A stretch of DNA of 64,000 nt from Lawsonibacter hominis. Lineage in GTDB: Bacteria; Bacillota; Clostridia; Oscillospirales; Oscillospiraceae. Below are positions 52,701 through 60,366 of the stretch, piece by piece (positions within the stretch are counted from its first letter, which is position 1; each line of letters begins with the position of its first letter). The notes under the pieces were generated by a model that did no database searches, had not been told where the DNA came from, and saw only the letters and a program-made list of their open reading frames with translations. The position numbers were made by a program, and so were the translations under genes. Location: NCBI RefSeq assembly GCF_014287895.1, contig NZ_JACOPP010000012.1, positions 33,017-97,016 of the forward strand, in the 5' to 3' direction.

Positions 52701-54095
52701 ATGAAAAAATTACGTGTGTTTTCCATCCTGCTTACCCTGACCCTCCTGACCGGCCTGCTCTCCCCCTATGCCGCCGCCTCCGGCAGCGGCAGCGCCATTC
52801 TGGACGGGATGCAGGTGCAGGCCAAGGCCGCGATTCTGGTGGACGCCGACTACGACGAGGTGCTCTACGAGCAGAACGCCCATGAAAAGATGTATCCCGC
52901 CAGCATCACCAAGGTCATGACCTGTCTGCTCACCCTGGAGGCGGTGGACCGGGGCGAGCTGACCCTGGAGCAGGTGGTCACCGCCAGTTCCGCCCTTCAC
53001 ACCGGCATCGGAGAGGGGGCCTCCACCGCCGATATTAAAGAGGGCGAACAGCTGCGGATCATTGATCTGCTCTACGCCGCCCTGATCCCCTCGGGCAATG
53101 AGGCCTGCAATGTTCTGGCGGAGGCTGTTTCCGGCAGCGTGACGGAGTTCGTGGCCCGGATGAACGCCCGCGCGGCGGAGCTGGGTATGACGGGCACCCA
53201 CTTTTCCAACACCCACGGCTATCATGACGACGACCACTACACCACCGCCTACGACATCTACCGGATGTGCCGCCAGGCAATGGAATTCGAAACTTTCCGC
53301 ACCATCGTATCTGCCAAAAACTATACCATGCCCGCCACCAACTTCCACCCGGAGGAGCGTATCGTCCGTTCCACCAACGCCCTGATCTCCAACTTCCGGG
53401 TCGCGGGTTACATCTACGAATACGCCACCGGCATCAAGACCGGCCATACGCCGGAAGCCGGCTACTGCCTGGCCGCCTCCGCCACCAAGGATGGGCACAC
53501 CCTCCTCTCCGTCGTGATGGGCTGCGAGCGGGAGCCAGGCACCACCGGCAGCGAAGGCTTTCTCTACTTTGACGAGACAACCCGCCTATTGGAGTGGGGC
53601 TTTCGCAACTTCTCCCGCCGCACCATTCTGGACGATACCGCCCTGGATATCGCAGAGGTGGAGGTAACGCTTTCCGAGCAGGCCAACTATGTGGCCGTGC
53701 GCCCCGAAGGCTCCATTGTCGCCTGTCTGCCCAACGACCTGGATGCGGAGGATTTCACCCGCTCCTGGACGCTGGACGCGGAAAGCGTCGAGGCTCCCGT
53801 GGAGGAGGGCCAGGTGCTGGGCTCCATCACCGTGTCCCTGAACGGGAAGGAATACGGCTCTCTCCCGCTGGTGGCCCTGAACAGCGTGTCCCGTTCCGAG
53901 CTTTTGTACCGTCTGGACCGTATTCAGAAGTTTTTTGACCAGCTTTGGGTCAAGCTGGTCCTCCTGGCCGTCCTCGTTCTGATCGTGGTGCTGGTGCTGC
54001 GGCGCCTGTTTACCCGGGGCGGCCGGGGCGGCGGCAGGCGGGGCGGGTACGCTTACAGCGGCGCCTCCCGTTACAGCGGACGCCGCCGCCGGTAG
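52701..54095 (+). CDS. D-alanyl-D-alanine carboxypeptidase (DacF/PBP5 type)
   Basis: A 464-residue serine peptidase that trims the stem pentapeptide of peptidoglycan. It has a signal peptide (LTLTLLTGLLSPYAAA), the active-site S-I-T-K at residues 68-71 (YPASITKVMTCLLT), SGN in LIPSGNEACN near 135 and KTG in TGIKTGHTPEAGYCLA near 248. A PBP5-like C-terminal beta domain is followed by a membrane span near 415-435 (LVLLAVLVLIVVLVL) and an Arg/Gly/Ser/Tyr-rich tail. That C-terminal anchor with a basic tail suggests membrane attachment. Could be vegetative or sporulation-linked. Confidence 0.93.
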   Translation: MKKLRVFSILLTLTLLTGLLSPYAAASGSGSAILDGMQVQAKAAILVDADYDEVLYEQNAHEKMYPASITKVMTCLLTLEAVDRGELTLEQVVTASSALHTGIGEGASTADIKEGEQLRIIDLLYAALIPSGNEACNVLAEAVSGSVTEFVARMNARAAELGMTGTHFSNTHGYHDDDHYTTAYDIYRMCRQAMEFETFRTIVSAKNYTMPATNFHPEERIVRSTNALISNFRVAGYIYEYATGIKTGHTPEAGYCLAASATKDGHTLLSVVMGCEREPGTTGSEGFLYFDETTRLLEWGFRNFSRRTILDDTALDIAEVEVTLSEQANYVAVRPEGSIVACLPNDLDAEDFTRSWTLDAESVEAPVEEGQVLGSITVSLNGKEYGSLPLVALNSVSRSELLYRLDRIQKFFDQLWVKLVLLAVLVLIVVLVLRRLFTRGGRGGGRRGGYAYSGASRYSGRRRR

Positions 54096-54132
54096 CGCCG
54101 CATATTCCGCGGACATGCCATCGCAGCCGCCT

Positions 54133-54170
54133 GCGCGCGGGACGGAATGCGCCGTCCCGCGCGCTTTTTT
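54133..54170 (+). terminator. Terminator of the carboxypeptidase gene
   Basis: GCGCGCGGGACGG, a short loop, CCGTCCCGCGCGC, then TTTTTTC. Confidence 0.88.
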
Positions 54171-54325
54171 CTCGACACGCGGGATTTGTCGGGATAAACC
54201 TCCTGCATGAGGTCTTTACAGCAAACCGTTCAACGCGGCAGCGGAGCTGGCCGTGCGCCCCTGCGTGGGCGCCGGCGCAGGAGGCCGCCCCGGAAAGCAG
54301 ATCAGGCGTACAGCCAGCGGAATAT

Positions 54326-54493
54326 TTAAGGCATCGCCGCACAATTCCCCACGCACGTCTTGGCGGCCAATCTGCCCCACAAATGCGTTGCAAAACCTTG
54401 CAATACACAAAGTATTCCTGCGGTTTTGCGCCTTTTTGCGGCACAAATTTTCGCGCCGATCCGCACGCGTTGAAGCATGCGGTAATGCCTTAA
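54326..54493. mobile_element. MITE-like element
   Basis: A 168-bp non-coding segment with terminal inverted repeats TTAAGGCATCGCCGCA and, on the other strand, TTAAGGCATTACCGCA (14 of 16 identical). The interior has smaller inverted repeats and no ORF of note. The TTAA at the very ends could be a target duplication included in the repeat. It sits just upstream of the TipAL-like promoter. Confidence 0.6.
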
Positions 54494-54514
54494 CATAATT
54501 TTTGAATTTTATTC

Positions 54515-54545
54515 TTGACCTTTCCGCTGCGTCATACCGTATACT
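54515..54545 (+). promoter_or_regulatory. MerR-type promoter of the TipAL-like gene
   Basis: TTGACC (54515-54520) and TATACT (54540-54545) are separated by 19 bp. This over-long spacer is the hallmark of promoters activated by MerR-family proteins through DNA twisting. Confidence 0.75.
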
Positions 54546-54568
54546 CCACTTTGTCAGGAGGGAGCCTT

Positions 54569-55339
54569 ATGGAATACACCATCCAACAACTGGCACAGCT
54601 GGCCGGGGTCACCCGAAGGGCCCTGCGGCACTACGACCAGATCGGCCTGCTCAAACCAGCCCATACCACCCAGGCGGGCTGGCGCCTCTACGGTCCGGCA
54701 CAGGTGGACCGTTTGCAGCAGATCCTGTTCTATCGGGCGCTGGGACTGGAGCTGGAGCATATCCGCCGCCTGCTGGATGATCCCGCCTTCGACCGCCGGA
54801 CGGCGCTGCAGAGCCACCTGACGGAGCTGAAGGACCGCCGGGGCCGGTTGGACGCCCTGATCCTGACCGTACAAAAAACGCTTGACGCAGAACAGGGAGG
54901 AAACAGAATGCCGGATACGGATAAATTTGAGTGTTTCAAACAGGATATGATCCAAAAAAACGAGGCGCAGTACGGGCCGGAACTGCGGGCCCGATATGGC
55001 GACGCGCTGGTGGACCGCGCCAACGCCCGGCTCGCCGGTCTTACCCGTGAGCAGTATGATGCGATGACCACGCTGGAGGACGAGATCCGCCGGGACCTGA
55101 CCGCCGCCGTTTTGGCCGGGGACACGCCGGACGGTCCGGCGGGCCGGATGCTGGCGGAAAAGCACCGCCGCTGGCTCTCCGCCTCCTGGGAGCAGCCCTA
55201 TACCCCTCAGGCCCATGCGGCGCTGGCAGCGCTGTACACGCAGGACAAACGCTTCACCGATTACTATGATCAAGCGGTACCGGGCTGCGCCGCATTCCTG
55301 CGCCGCGCTGTAGAAGCGTATACCGCCCCCTTGGTGTAA
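54569..55339 (+). CDS. MerR-family regulator with TipAS ligand-binding domain
   Basis: A 256-residue TipAL-like activator. The MerR HTH covers residues 1-70 (YTIQQLAQLAGVTRRALRHY, then LKPAHTTQAGWRLYG), a helical dimerisation region about 75-110 and the C-terminal TipAS domain about 115-256, with HRRWLSASWEQPYTPQAHAA and LYTQDKRFTDYYDQAVPGCA. TipAL-type proteins bind drugs such as thiopeptides and activate their own promoters. The 19-bp spacer upstream fits this. No resistance gene follows. Start after AGGAGGGAG. Confidence 0.92.
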   Translation: MEYTIQQLAQLAGVTRRALRHYDQIGLLKPAHTTQAGWRLYGPAQVDRLQQILFYRALGLELEHIRRLLDDPAFDRRTALQSHLTELKDRRGRLDALILTVQKTLDAEQGGNRMPDTDKFECFKQDMIQKNEAQYGPELRARYGDALVDRANARLAGLTREQYDAMTTLEDEIRRDLTAAVLAGDTPDGPAGRMLAEKHRRWLSASWEQPYTPQAHAALAALYTQDKRFTDYYDQAVPGCAAFLRRAVEAYTAPLV

Positions 55340-55345
55340 AATGAA

Positions 55346-55374
55346 ACCGGGGGACGATGAAAGCGTCCCCCGGT
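55346..55374 (+). terminator. Hairpin after the TipAL-like gene
   Basis: ACCGGGGGACG, loop ATGAAAG, CGTCCCCCGGT. A close relative (CCCGCGGGACGCTGAAAGCG and on) lies on the other side of the following element, at 55586-55616. Confidence 0.7.
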
Positions 55375-55378
55375 GAGA

Positions 55379-55584
55379 CGGCCGAAACAGTGGTTGCGCC
55401 GCTGTTTCGAAACGGCCATACGAAATTTTGCCTCGATTGCTTGCGAAATAATCGGCAAGGATTTCGTGAGAAGAGTTCTTTCCGAGGCACATGTCCCCGG
55501 AAAGAACGGATTCTGATTTTATTCCACCGCCTGCGGGCGACGGAACTCTGCGGGGCACTCCTGCGGGAGGGGCTTTCGACAAGC
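55379..55584 (+). repeat. Interspersed intergenic element, family B, copy 2
   Basis: This non-coding segment between convergent genes ends TTTCGACAAGC at 55574-55584, as copy 1 does. It shares the 22-bp block noted under copy 1 (55497-55518), and its complement shares GCCCCGCAGAGTT (55556..55544) exactly with 63046-63058. Terminator-like hairpins flank both ends. Confidence 0.7.
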
Positions 55585-55585
55585 G

Positions 55586-55616
55586 GACCCGCGGGACGCT
55601 GAAAGCGTCCCGCGGG
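55586..55616 (-). terminator. Hairpin after the TSCPD gene
   Basis: GACCCGCGGGACG, CTGAAAG, CGTCCCGCGGGTC, starting directly after the TSCPD stop codon on the minus strand. Confidence 0.65.
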
Positions 55617-55865
55617 TCAGGCCTCTCTGGCCTTTTTCAGCGCCTGGGCCAGCTGATCCGGACAGGAGGTAGACTTGAAGCCGCACTTGATACCCTCCAA
55701 GCGCCGTATGGCCTCTTCCGCTTCCATCCCCTCCACCAGGCGGGCAAGCCCCTGCAGGTTCCCGTTGCAGCCGCCCTCCACCTGTAAGGATCGGATCACT
55801 CCGCGCTCCACCTCCAGAGTCATCTTTTGTGAGCATACGCCCCGTGGGCGGTATTCGATGGTCAT
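55617..55865 (-). CDS. TSCPD-domain protein (TIGR03905-like)
   Basis: An 82-residue protein containing STSCPDQLAQAL near the C terminus, the TSCPD motif otherwise found at the end of some ribonucleotide reductases, plus RGVCSQKMTLEVERGVIRSL at the N terminus and GGCNGNLQGLARLVEG. Three cysteines (CSQ, GGCNGN, SCPD) might bind metal. Stand-alone members are small clostridial proteins of unknown function. Start at 55865 after AAGGAG. Confidence 0.85.
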   Translation of the reverse strand: MTIEYRPRGVCSQKMTLEVERGVIRSLQVEGGCNGNLQGLARLVEGMEAEEAIRRLEGIKCGFKSTSCPDQLAQALKKAREA

Positions 55866-55901
55866 GCCCCGATTCTCCTTCCGTCTGCACATTTAAACGG
55901 T

Positions 55902-55930
55902 ATTATACCGCATTTCGACCGGGATTGCAA
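55902..55930 (-). promoter_or_regulatory. Promoter of the TSCPD gene
   Basis: On the minus strand TTGCAA (55930..55925), a 17-bp spacer and TATAAT (55907..55902). The self-complementary TTGCAA is also the -35 of the divergent TetR promoter. Confidence 0.8.
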
Positions 55931-55954
55931 TCTGTCCCGTCCTTGTGCTATAAT
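55925..55954 (+). promoter_or_regulatory. Promoter of the TetR-type gene
   Basis: TTGCAA (55925-55930), an 18-bp spacer and TATAAT (55949-55954). It shares its -35 hexamer with the TSCPD promoter on the other strand. Confidence 0.75.
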
Positions 55955-56011
55955 GATTGGCGTTGAAATAAAACCGGCCCGATATGAGATCCGGACGGGG
56001 AGGTGAGGTCC

Positions 56012-56584
56012 TTGGCTCCAAGCACCAAACTGGCGCTGGCGATGTCGCTGAAAAACCTGCTGACAAAAAAGTTTTTGGACGACATTACCGTCAAGGAGAT
56101 CGTAGAAGACTGCCAGGTCAACCGTCAGACCTTCTACTATCACTTTCAGGACATCTATGACCTGCTCCGGTTCTTCCTGGACCATGAGACCCAAGTCACC
56201 GTAGCGGGCAGCGCCAACTGGCAGGAAGCGCTGCTGCGCTGCTTCCAATACGCCCGGGAGCATCACCTCATCATCTTCCACGTGTTCCGCTCCAACGGAC
56301 GGGATTATCTGGACAACCACTTCTTCCGCCTGGCGCGGGCCGTCAGTCAGGGCGCGCTGCGCGCCTGCAGTCCCGACCTGACCCTGGAGGAGCCGGATCT
56401 GGCGTTTCTGTCCGACTTTTATATGTACGCGCTGGGCGGCCTCATCATGGGCTGGCTGTCCGACGATATGAAGGAGGAGCCGGAGGCGCTGGTAGAACGC
56501 ATCAGCCGCCTGCTGGACGGCGAATTCCGCCGCGCCGCCGAGACCTTTGCCCGCCGGGGTCCCCCGGCCGGCACGACATTTTAA
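56012..56584 (+). CDS. TetR/AcrR-family regulator (DhaS-like)
   Basis: A 190-residue regulator. The N-terminal HTH has LALAMSLKNLLTKKFLDDIT followed by VKEIVEDCQVNRQTFYYHFQ, where the QTFYYHF recognition helix is diagnostic. The C-terminal helical domain (about 75-170) resembles the DhaS/TetR_C 7 group. The start is TTG 56012, 8 nt after GGAGG; a GTG at 56003 overlaps that site. The effector is unknown. It is divergent from the TSCPD gene, and lrgAB lies downstream in the opposite direction. Confidence 0.9.
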   Translation: MAPSTKLALAMSLKNLLTKKFLDDITVKEIVEDCQVNRQTFYYHFQDIYDLLRFFLDHETQVTVAGSANWQEALLRCFQYAREHHLIIFHVFRSNGRDYLDNHFFRLARAVSQGALRACSPDLTLEEPDLAFLSDFYMYALGGLIMGWLSDDMKEEPEALVERISRLLDGEFRRAAETFARRGPPAGTTF

Positions 56585-56590
56585 TTGCAG

Positions 56591-56630
56591 AAAACAGGGG
56601 CTCCATCCAATCCGATGGAGCCCCTGTTTT
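56591..56630. terminator. Terminator between TetR-type gene and lrgB
   Basis: AAAACAGGGGCTCCATC, loop, GATGGAGCCCCTGTTTT; usable on both strands. Confidence 0.85.
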
Positions 56631-56697
56631 CTGGCAGTGCATACACCCTCTGCGGGCATCATGCCAAAAGGCTGGTTTGACCTCTGTGCCGATTCCG

Positions 56698-57378
56698 TTA
56701 CAATAAGAAAAGGGACAGGACCACGGTGACCACTCCGCAGATCCCAATGGCCAGACCGCTCATAGCGCCCTCCGTCTCCCCCAGTTCCAACGCCTTGGAG
56801 GTCCCCACCGCGTGGGAGCAGGCCCCGATGGCCAGGCCGGCCGTCATGGGATCCTTCACCCGAAACAGCTTGATGAGGAGGGGGGCCAGCACGCTTCCCA
56901 TGACACCGGTGACCAGTACCGCCACTACAGTGATGGGGACCATACCCCCATGGGGGCCGGAGATGCTGATGGCGATCGGAGTGGTGACCGACTTGGGCAG
57001 CAGCGACACCGTCATGGCCTCGTCCAGTCCGAACAAGCGGCACAGGAGCCATACGCTGAGAATAGAGGTAAACGAGCCCACCGTGCACCCTACTAAAATC
57101 GGCAGCCAGTTTTTTTTCAGGATCTGGATCTTTCCGTAGATCGCCACAGCCAGGCAGGCAGTGGCCGGGGAGAGGAACATGCTGATGATGCTGCCCCCCT
57201 CGTTATAGGACTCGTAAGGGATGCGGAAGAGCAGCAGAACGGCGATGGTCAGCACAATTCCGATGAGCAGCGGATTACAGGCCACCAGCCCGGTCCTTTT
57301 CTGGATACGCACCCCGGCCCAGAAACACAGCACGCTCAGGGCGATCCCGAAAAAAGGAGAGGCAAACAGCTCACTCAT
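56698..57378 (-). CDS. lrgB: LrgB-family membrane protein
   Basis: A 226-residue membrane protein with about seven or eight spans. Signature LLPKSVTTPIAISISGPHGG near residue 128 and IGACSHAVGTSKALELGETE near 185 define the LrgB/CidB/YohK family. In staphylococci LrgAB modulates murein hydrolase activity and autolysis; in Bacillus the homologues take up pyruvate. It overlaps the lrgA stop by 8 bp. Confidence 0.93.
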   Translation of the reverse strand: MSELFASPFFGIALSVLCFWAGVRIQKRTGLVACNPLLIGIVLTIAVLLLFRIPYESYNEGGSIISMFLSPATACLAVAIYGKIQILKKNWLPILVGCTVGSFTSILSVWLLCRLFGLDEAMTVSLLPKSVTTPIAISISGPHGGMVPITVVAVLVTGVMGSVLAPLLIKLFRVKDPMTAGLAIGACSHAVGTSKALELGETEGAMSGLAIGICGVVTVVLSLFLL

Positions 57379-57736
57379 GGCGTTTTCTCCTTTCCAGCAG
57401 ATACAGCGTGAAGCGGACGCTCAGCGCGGTGGCCGCGAAGACCAGCACCATCGTCACCAGGCAGATGACCAGCAGCTGTACCCAGGTGCTCTTCAGCACG
57501 TCGAAATAGTTGAGCATGCTCACGCCCGCAGGCAGAAAGAAAAAGGACATATTGGCCAGGAGAAAGTCCGACTTCTCCCGAATATGATCCAGCTTCAAAC
57601 CTCCGGTGGCCAGCAGCACGAACAACAGCACCATACTGATGACGCTGGCGGGAAACGAAAAGGGGAGCAGCGCTTCTATGATCTGCCCGGCCCAGCATAC
57701 GGCAAAAATAACACCGATCTGGCAGATGATTTTCAA
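57371..57736 (-). CDS. lrgA: LrgA-family holin-like protein
   Basis: A 121-residue protein with four membrane spans. LPFSFPASVISMVLLFVLLA near residue 23 and FFFLPAGVSMLNYFDVLKS near 65 are characteristic of the LrgA/CidA family. Start TTG 57736, 9 nt after AGGAGG. It works with LrgB in a membrane complex linked to cell lysis control or pyruvate transport. Confidence 0.92.
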   Translation of the reverse strand: MKIICQIGVIFAVCWAGQIIEALLPFSFPASVISMVLLFVLLATGGLKLDHIREKSDFLLANMSFFFLPAGVSMLNYFDVLKSTWVQLLVICLVTMVLVFAATALSVRFTLYLLERRKRHE

Positions 57737-57770
57737 AGGGATTCGCCTCCTGTTTCAAAACACAGAGACG

Positions 57771-57799
57771 ATTTTACCGCAATCCCCTGCTAAAGTCAA
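57771..57799 (-). promoter_or_regulatory. Promoter of lrgAB
   Basis: On the minus strand TTGACT (57799..57794), a 17-bp spacer and TAAAAT (57776..57771). Upstream, 57800-58092 contains no gene I can support; a 67-codon minus ORF there lacks a ribosome site. Confidence 0.75.
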
Positions 57800-58092
57800 A
57801 CACTACCCGGCCAAAGCAAACGTTCCGTCCGTTTTTCCGGGCATTTCAAATGCCCAAGTGTGCGGTATCCGGTGAAAATGGGGCCTCCAAAAGGCGATTC
57901 GGTCATCCGCCCACACCCGCCCGCAAATCGAAGCCCAGCGCAAGCAGGCGGCGCGTCTGCGCCGTACGGGCGTTTAACCTTGATGCCGCCGGGAGCCACG
58001 GTACAGCCGTCGGCGGCTTTACGGCCGATCTATCGCGTTTTTTACACTTCCGCCGGTCATGTGCATTGCCGGGGCGGTCGAGCGATGGACGC

Positions 58093-58132
58093 AAAAAAAG
58101 TCGGAGCAAGCGATACAAAGCTTGCTCCGACT
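58093..58132 (-). terminator. Terminator of tRNA-Ser
   Basis: On the minus strand GTCGGAGCAAGC, loop, GCTTGCTCCGAC, then TTTTTTTG, directly after the encoded CCA end. Confidence 0.88.
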
Positions 58133-58223
58133 TGGCGGAGTAGGAGGGATTCGAACCCTCGAGCCGTGTTAGCGGCTACACGATTTCCAGTCGTGCTCGT
58201 TATGACCACTTCGATACTACTCC
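58133..58223 (-). tRNA. tRNA-Ser (anticodon GGA)
   Basis: The minus strand gives acceptor GGAGTAG pairing CTACTCC, anticodon arm CACGA-CTGGAAA-TCGTG with anticodon GGA (reads UCC/UCU), a long variable arm (AGCCGCTAACACGGCT) as in class II tRNAs, the T arm GAGGGTTCGAATCCCTC and an encoded CCA. Confidence 0.97.
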
Positions 58224-58351
58224 AAATCATTGTAATTTGGTTTTCTTTCAATGGACAGCAGAGATTATTATAACAGTTTTTCCGGCTCCGTCAAGAGGGA
58301 ATTTTCAAAAACCTTCGAAAAGTCGCCCCTCCTGCAGGAAAATATTGTACC

Positions 58352-58381
58352 TTGCCAAATCTGTATCAAAACAGTTACAAT
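58352..58381 (+). promoter_or_regulatory. Promoter of the first SleB-like gene
   Basis: TTGCCA (58352-58357), an 18-bp spacer and TACAAT (58376-58381), followed by CTGGTTACAA. The same arrangement precedes the second copy. Confidence 0.6.
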
Positions 58382-58413
58382 CTGGTTACAAATCCAGAAA
58401 GGCAGGAACGACC

Positions 58414-59226
58414 ATGAAAAAGCAATTGATCGCCGCCGCTCTGAGCGCGGCGCTGCTGGCGGGCGGGCAGAATGTGGCTGCGGCCGCCGCTCCGCTTACC
58501 ATCGACGGTACGGCGCTGGAGGCCTCCGGCAGCTACCTGAGCAACAACACCACCTATGTCCCCATACGCACGGTGACGGAAGCCCTGCGTCCCGATGCCG
58601 CGGTGTCCTGGTCGGATGGGCAGGCAGTTGTTTCTGCCTGGGATCTGAACCTGACCGCCCGCCCAGGCGACCCTTACATACAGGCGAACGGCCGTTGTCT
58701 CTATGTGCCCGACGGCGTGCAGGTACGGTCCGGACGTGTTCTGGTACCGGTCCGGACGCTGGGTGCCGCCCTGGGCGCCCAGGTGGATTGGGACGCCGCC
58801 ACCGGCTCAGTTTCTGTGACCGGCGGAGCCTCCGTGCTCACACATGCCGACTCCTACTACAATGAGGACGATCTCTACTGGCTCTCCCGCATCATCTCCG
58901 CAGAGAGCCGCGGGGAATCCCTGCTGGGGCAGATCGCCGTTGGCAACGTGGTGCTCAACCGGGCCGCTTCCGCCGATTTTCCCGATACGATCTACGGTGT
59001 TATCTTTGACAGCCGCTGGGGCGGCCAGTTTGAACCCGTGCGGAACGGCACGATCTACGACACTCCTGCTCCGAGCAGTATCGTGGCGGCCAAACTCTGC
59101 TTGGAAGGGGCCAACGCAGTGGGAGACAGTCTCTACTTTCTGGCCCCAGCTCTGACCAGCAACCACTGGGCGATGAATCAGCGCACCTATGTAACCACCA
59201 TCGGCTGCCATTGGTTTTATCGTTGA
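58414..59226 (+). CDS. Exported SleB-type cell-wall hydrolase with copper-amine-oxidase-like N domain (copy 1)
   Basis: A 270-residue secreted protein. A signal peptide (MKKQLIAAALSAALLAGGQN) leads to a stalk domain of the copper amine oxidase N-terminal type over residues 28-135 (NTTYVPIRTVTEALRPDAAV, then GRVLVPVRTLGAALGAQVDW). A SleB/Hydrolase_2 domain spans 150-270, with the catalytic Glu expected in WLSRIISAESRGESLLGQIA and VGNVVLNRAAS following. SleB proteins are lytic transglycosylases of spore-cortex peptidoglycan. It has a close paralogue downstream. Confidence 0.9.
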   Translation: MKKQLIAAALSAALLAGGQNVAAAAAPLTIDGTALEASGSYLSNNTTYVPIRTVTEALRPDAAVSWSDGQAVVSAWDLNLTARPGDPYIQANGRCLYVPDGVQVRSGRVLVPVRTLGAALGAQVDWDAATGSVSVTGGASVLTHADSYYNEDDLYWLSRIISAESRGESLLGQIAVGNVVLNRAASADFPDTIYGVIFDSRWGGQFEPVRNGTIYDTPAPSSIVAAKLCLEGANAVGDSLYFLAPALTSNHWAMNQRTYVTTIGCHWFYR

Positions 59227-59240
59227 ACCTTTTCCCAGCA

Positions 59241-59267
59241 ACGCCCGGACGAGTATCGTCCGGGCGT
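59241..59267 (+). terminator. Terminator of the first SleB-like gene
   Basis: ACGCCCGGACGA, GTA, TCGTCCGGGCGT, then AACCTTTTG. Confidence 0.8.
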
Positions 59268-59395
59268 AACCTTTTGTTATCATTTGCAGTCGATTTTTAT
59301 ACGGCAATGGATGAAAAAGTTCGTTCCAATATTTTTTATTGTCCCTTCAAACGGCTGTGCCGCAACGGATTGGAATCTTTCCCCAAATTTTCGGC

Positions 59396-59425
59396 TTGAC
59401 TTTTAGGGTTAAAAGTAGTTACAAT
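59396..59425 (+). promoter_or_regulatory. Promoter of the second SleB-like gene
   Basis: TTGACT (59396-59401), an 18-bp spacer and TACAAT (59420-59425), followed by GTGGTTACAA. It matches the copy 1 promoter in spacing and in the GTTACAATNTGGTTACAA block. Confidence 0.7.
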
Positions 59426-59481
59426 GTGGTTACAATTTGTGAAGCATCGCGTAACAAACTGTAACAGGAGGAACCCTTGTC

Positions 59482-60297
59482 ATGAAAAAACGAGCCATTT
59501 GCGCGGCACTTTGCCTGACGCTCTGCATCGCTCTGGGCGGGCAGGCGGCGGCAGCCGAACGTGGCGTCAGCTTTATCCTCAATGGAGCTGTCCTTGAGAC
59601 GGAGATCGCCGCGCAGGTCATCGACCAGACCGTCTACGTCTCCTATTGGCCCATCGTGCAGGCGTTGTATCCCGATGCCGCCGCCGTCTGGGCCAACCAT
59701 CGGGCAGAGGTCACCACAGAAGGCCTGGCCCTCTATATCAAGCCCGGCGCCAAGTATATCGAGGCCAACGGCCGCTATCTCTATGTGCCGGAGGGCGTAC
59801 AGGTGCAGGGCTACGATATTCTGGTCCCCATACGGGTGCTGGGACGGGCCTTGGGCGCCTATATCAATTGGAACGGCGCCAGCTCTGCGGTAGAAATCAC
59901 TTCCGGCAGCAGCCCCATCCCATCCGGTACGCTGGCCTATCAGGAGGACGTGGTTTACTGGCTCTCCCGCATCATCTACGCTGAGAGCGGCAACCAATCG
60001 CTGGACGGCAAGATCGCCGTTGGCAATGTGGTGCTCAACCGGGTGGCCAGCCCCCGTTTCCCCAACACGGTCTATGAGGTCATTTTCCAGCGGAATCAGT
60101 TTACCCCCGCCATGACGGGCAGCATTAACCGTACGCCCAGCGCCGAGAGCGTCATCGCCGCCAAGCTTTGCCTGGACGGCGCCAATACCGCCGGGGATGC
60201 TCTTTACTTTGTCAACCCCAACATGTCCCCCTATAGCTGGGCCTCCCGCAACCGGCCCTATGTGGCCACCATCGGCGCCCATGCTTTCTTCGCCTGA
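59482..60297 (+). CDS. Exported SleB-type cell-wall hydrolase (copy 2)
   Basis: A 271-residue paralogue of the preceding gene with the same order: signal peptide, copper-amine-oxidase-like stalk (YLYVPEGVQVQGYDILVPIR near 95), then the SleB domain with YWLSRIIYAESGNQSLDGKI near 155 and AVGNVVLNRVASPRFPNTVY. The catalytic Glu position is kept. The N-terminal domain has diverged more than the hydrolase domain. Its own promoter and terminator indicate independent expression. Confidence 0.9.
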   Translation: MKKRAICAALCLTLCIALGGQAAAAERGVSFILNGAVLETEIAAQVIDQTVYVSYWPIVQALYPDAAAVWANHRAEVTTEGLALYIKPGAKYIEANGRYLYVPEGVQVQGYDILVPIRVLGRALGAYINWNGASSAVEITSGSSPIPSGTLAYQEDVVYWLSRIIYAESGNQSLDGKIAVGNVVLNRVASPRFPNTVYEVIFQRNQFTPAMTGSINRTPSAESVIAAKLCLDGANTAGDALYFVNPNMSPYSWASRNRPYVATIGAHAFFA

Positions 60298-60303
60298 TCC
60301 AAC

Positions 60304-60339
60304 CGATACGTCCGGGGCCGGAAGTCCCCGGACGTATCG
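60304..60339 (+). terminator. Terminator of the second SleB-like gene
   Basis: CGATACGTCCGGGG, loop, CCCCGGACGTATCG, followed by TCTCTTCC. Confidence 0.7.
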
Positions 60340-60366
60340 TCTCTTCCGCTTCGTTTTTTGCGTCTT

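Noticed and set aside
57796..57999. 67-codon minus-strand ORF upstream of lrgA
   Set aside because: No ribosome site, no similarity recognised, and its 3' end runs into the lrgA promoter.
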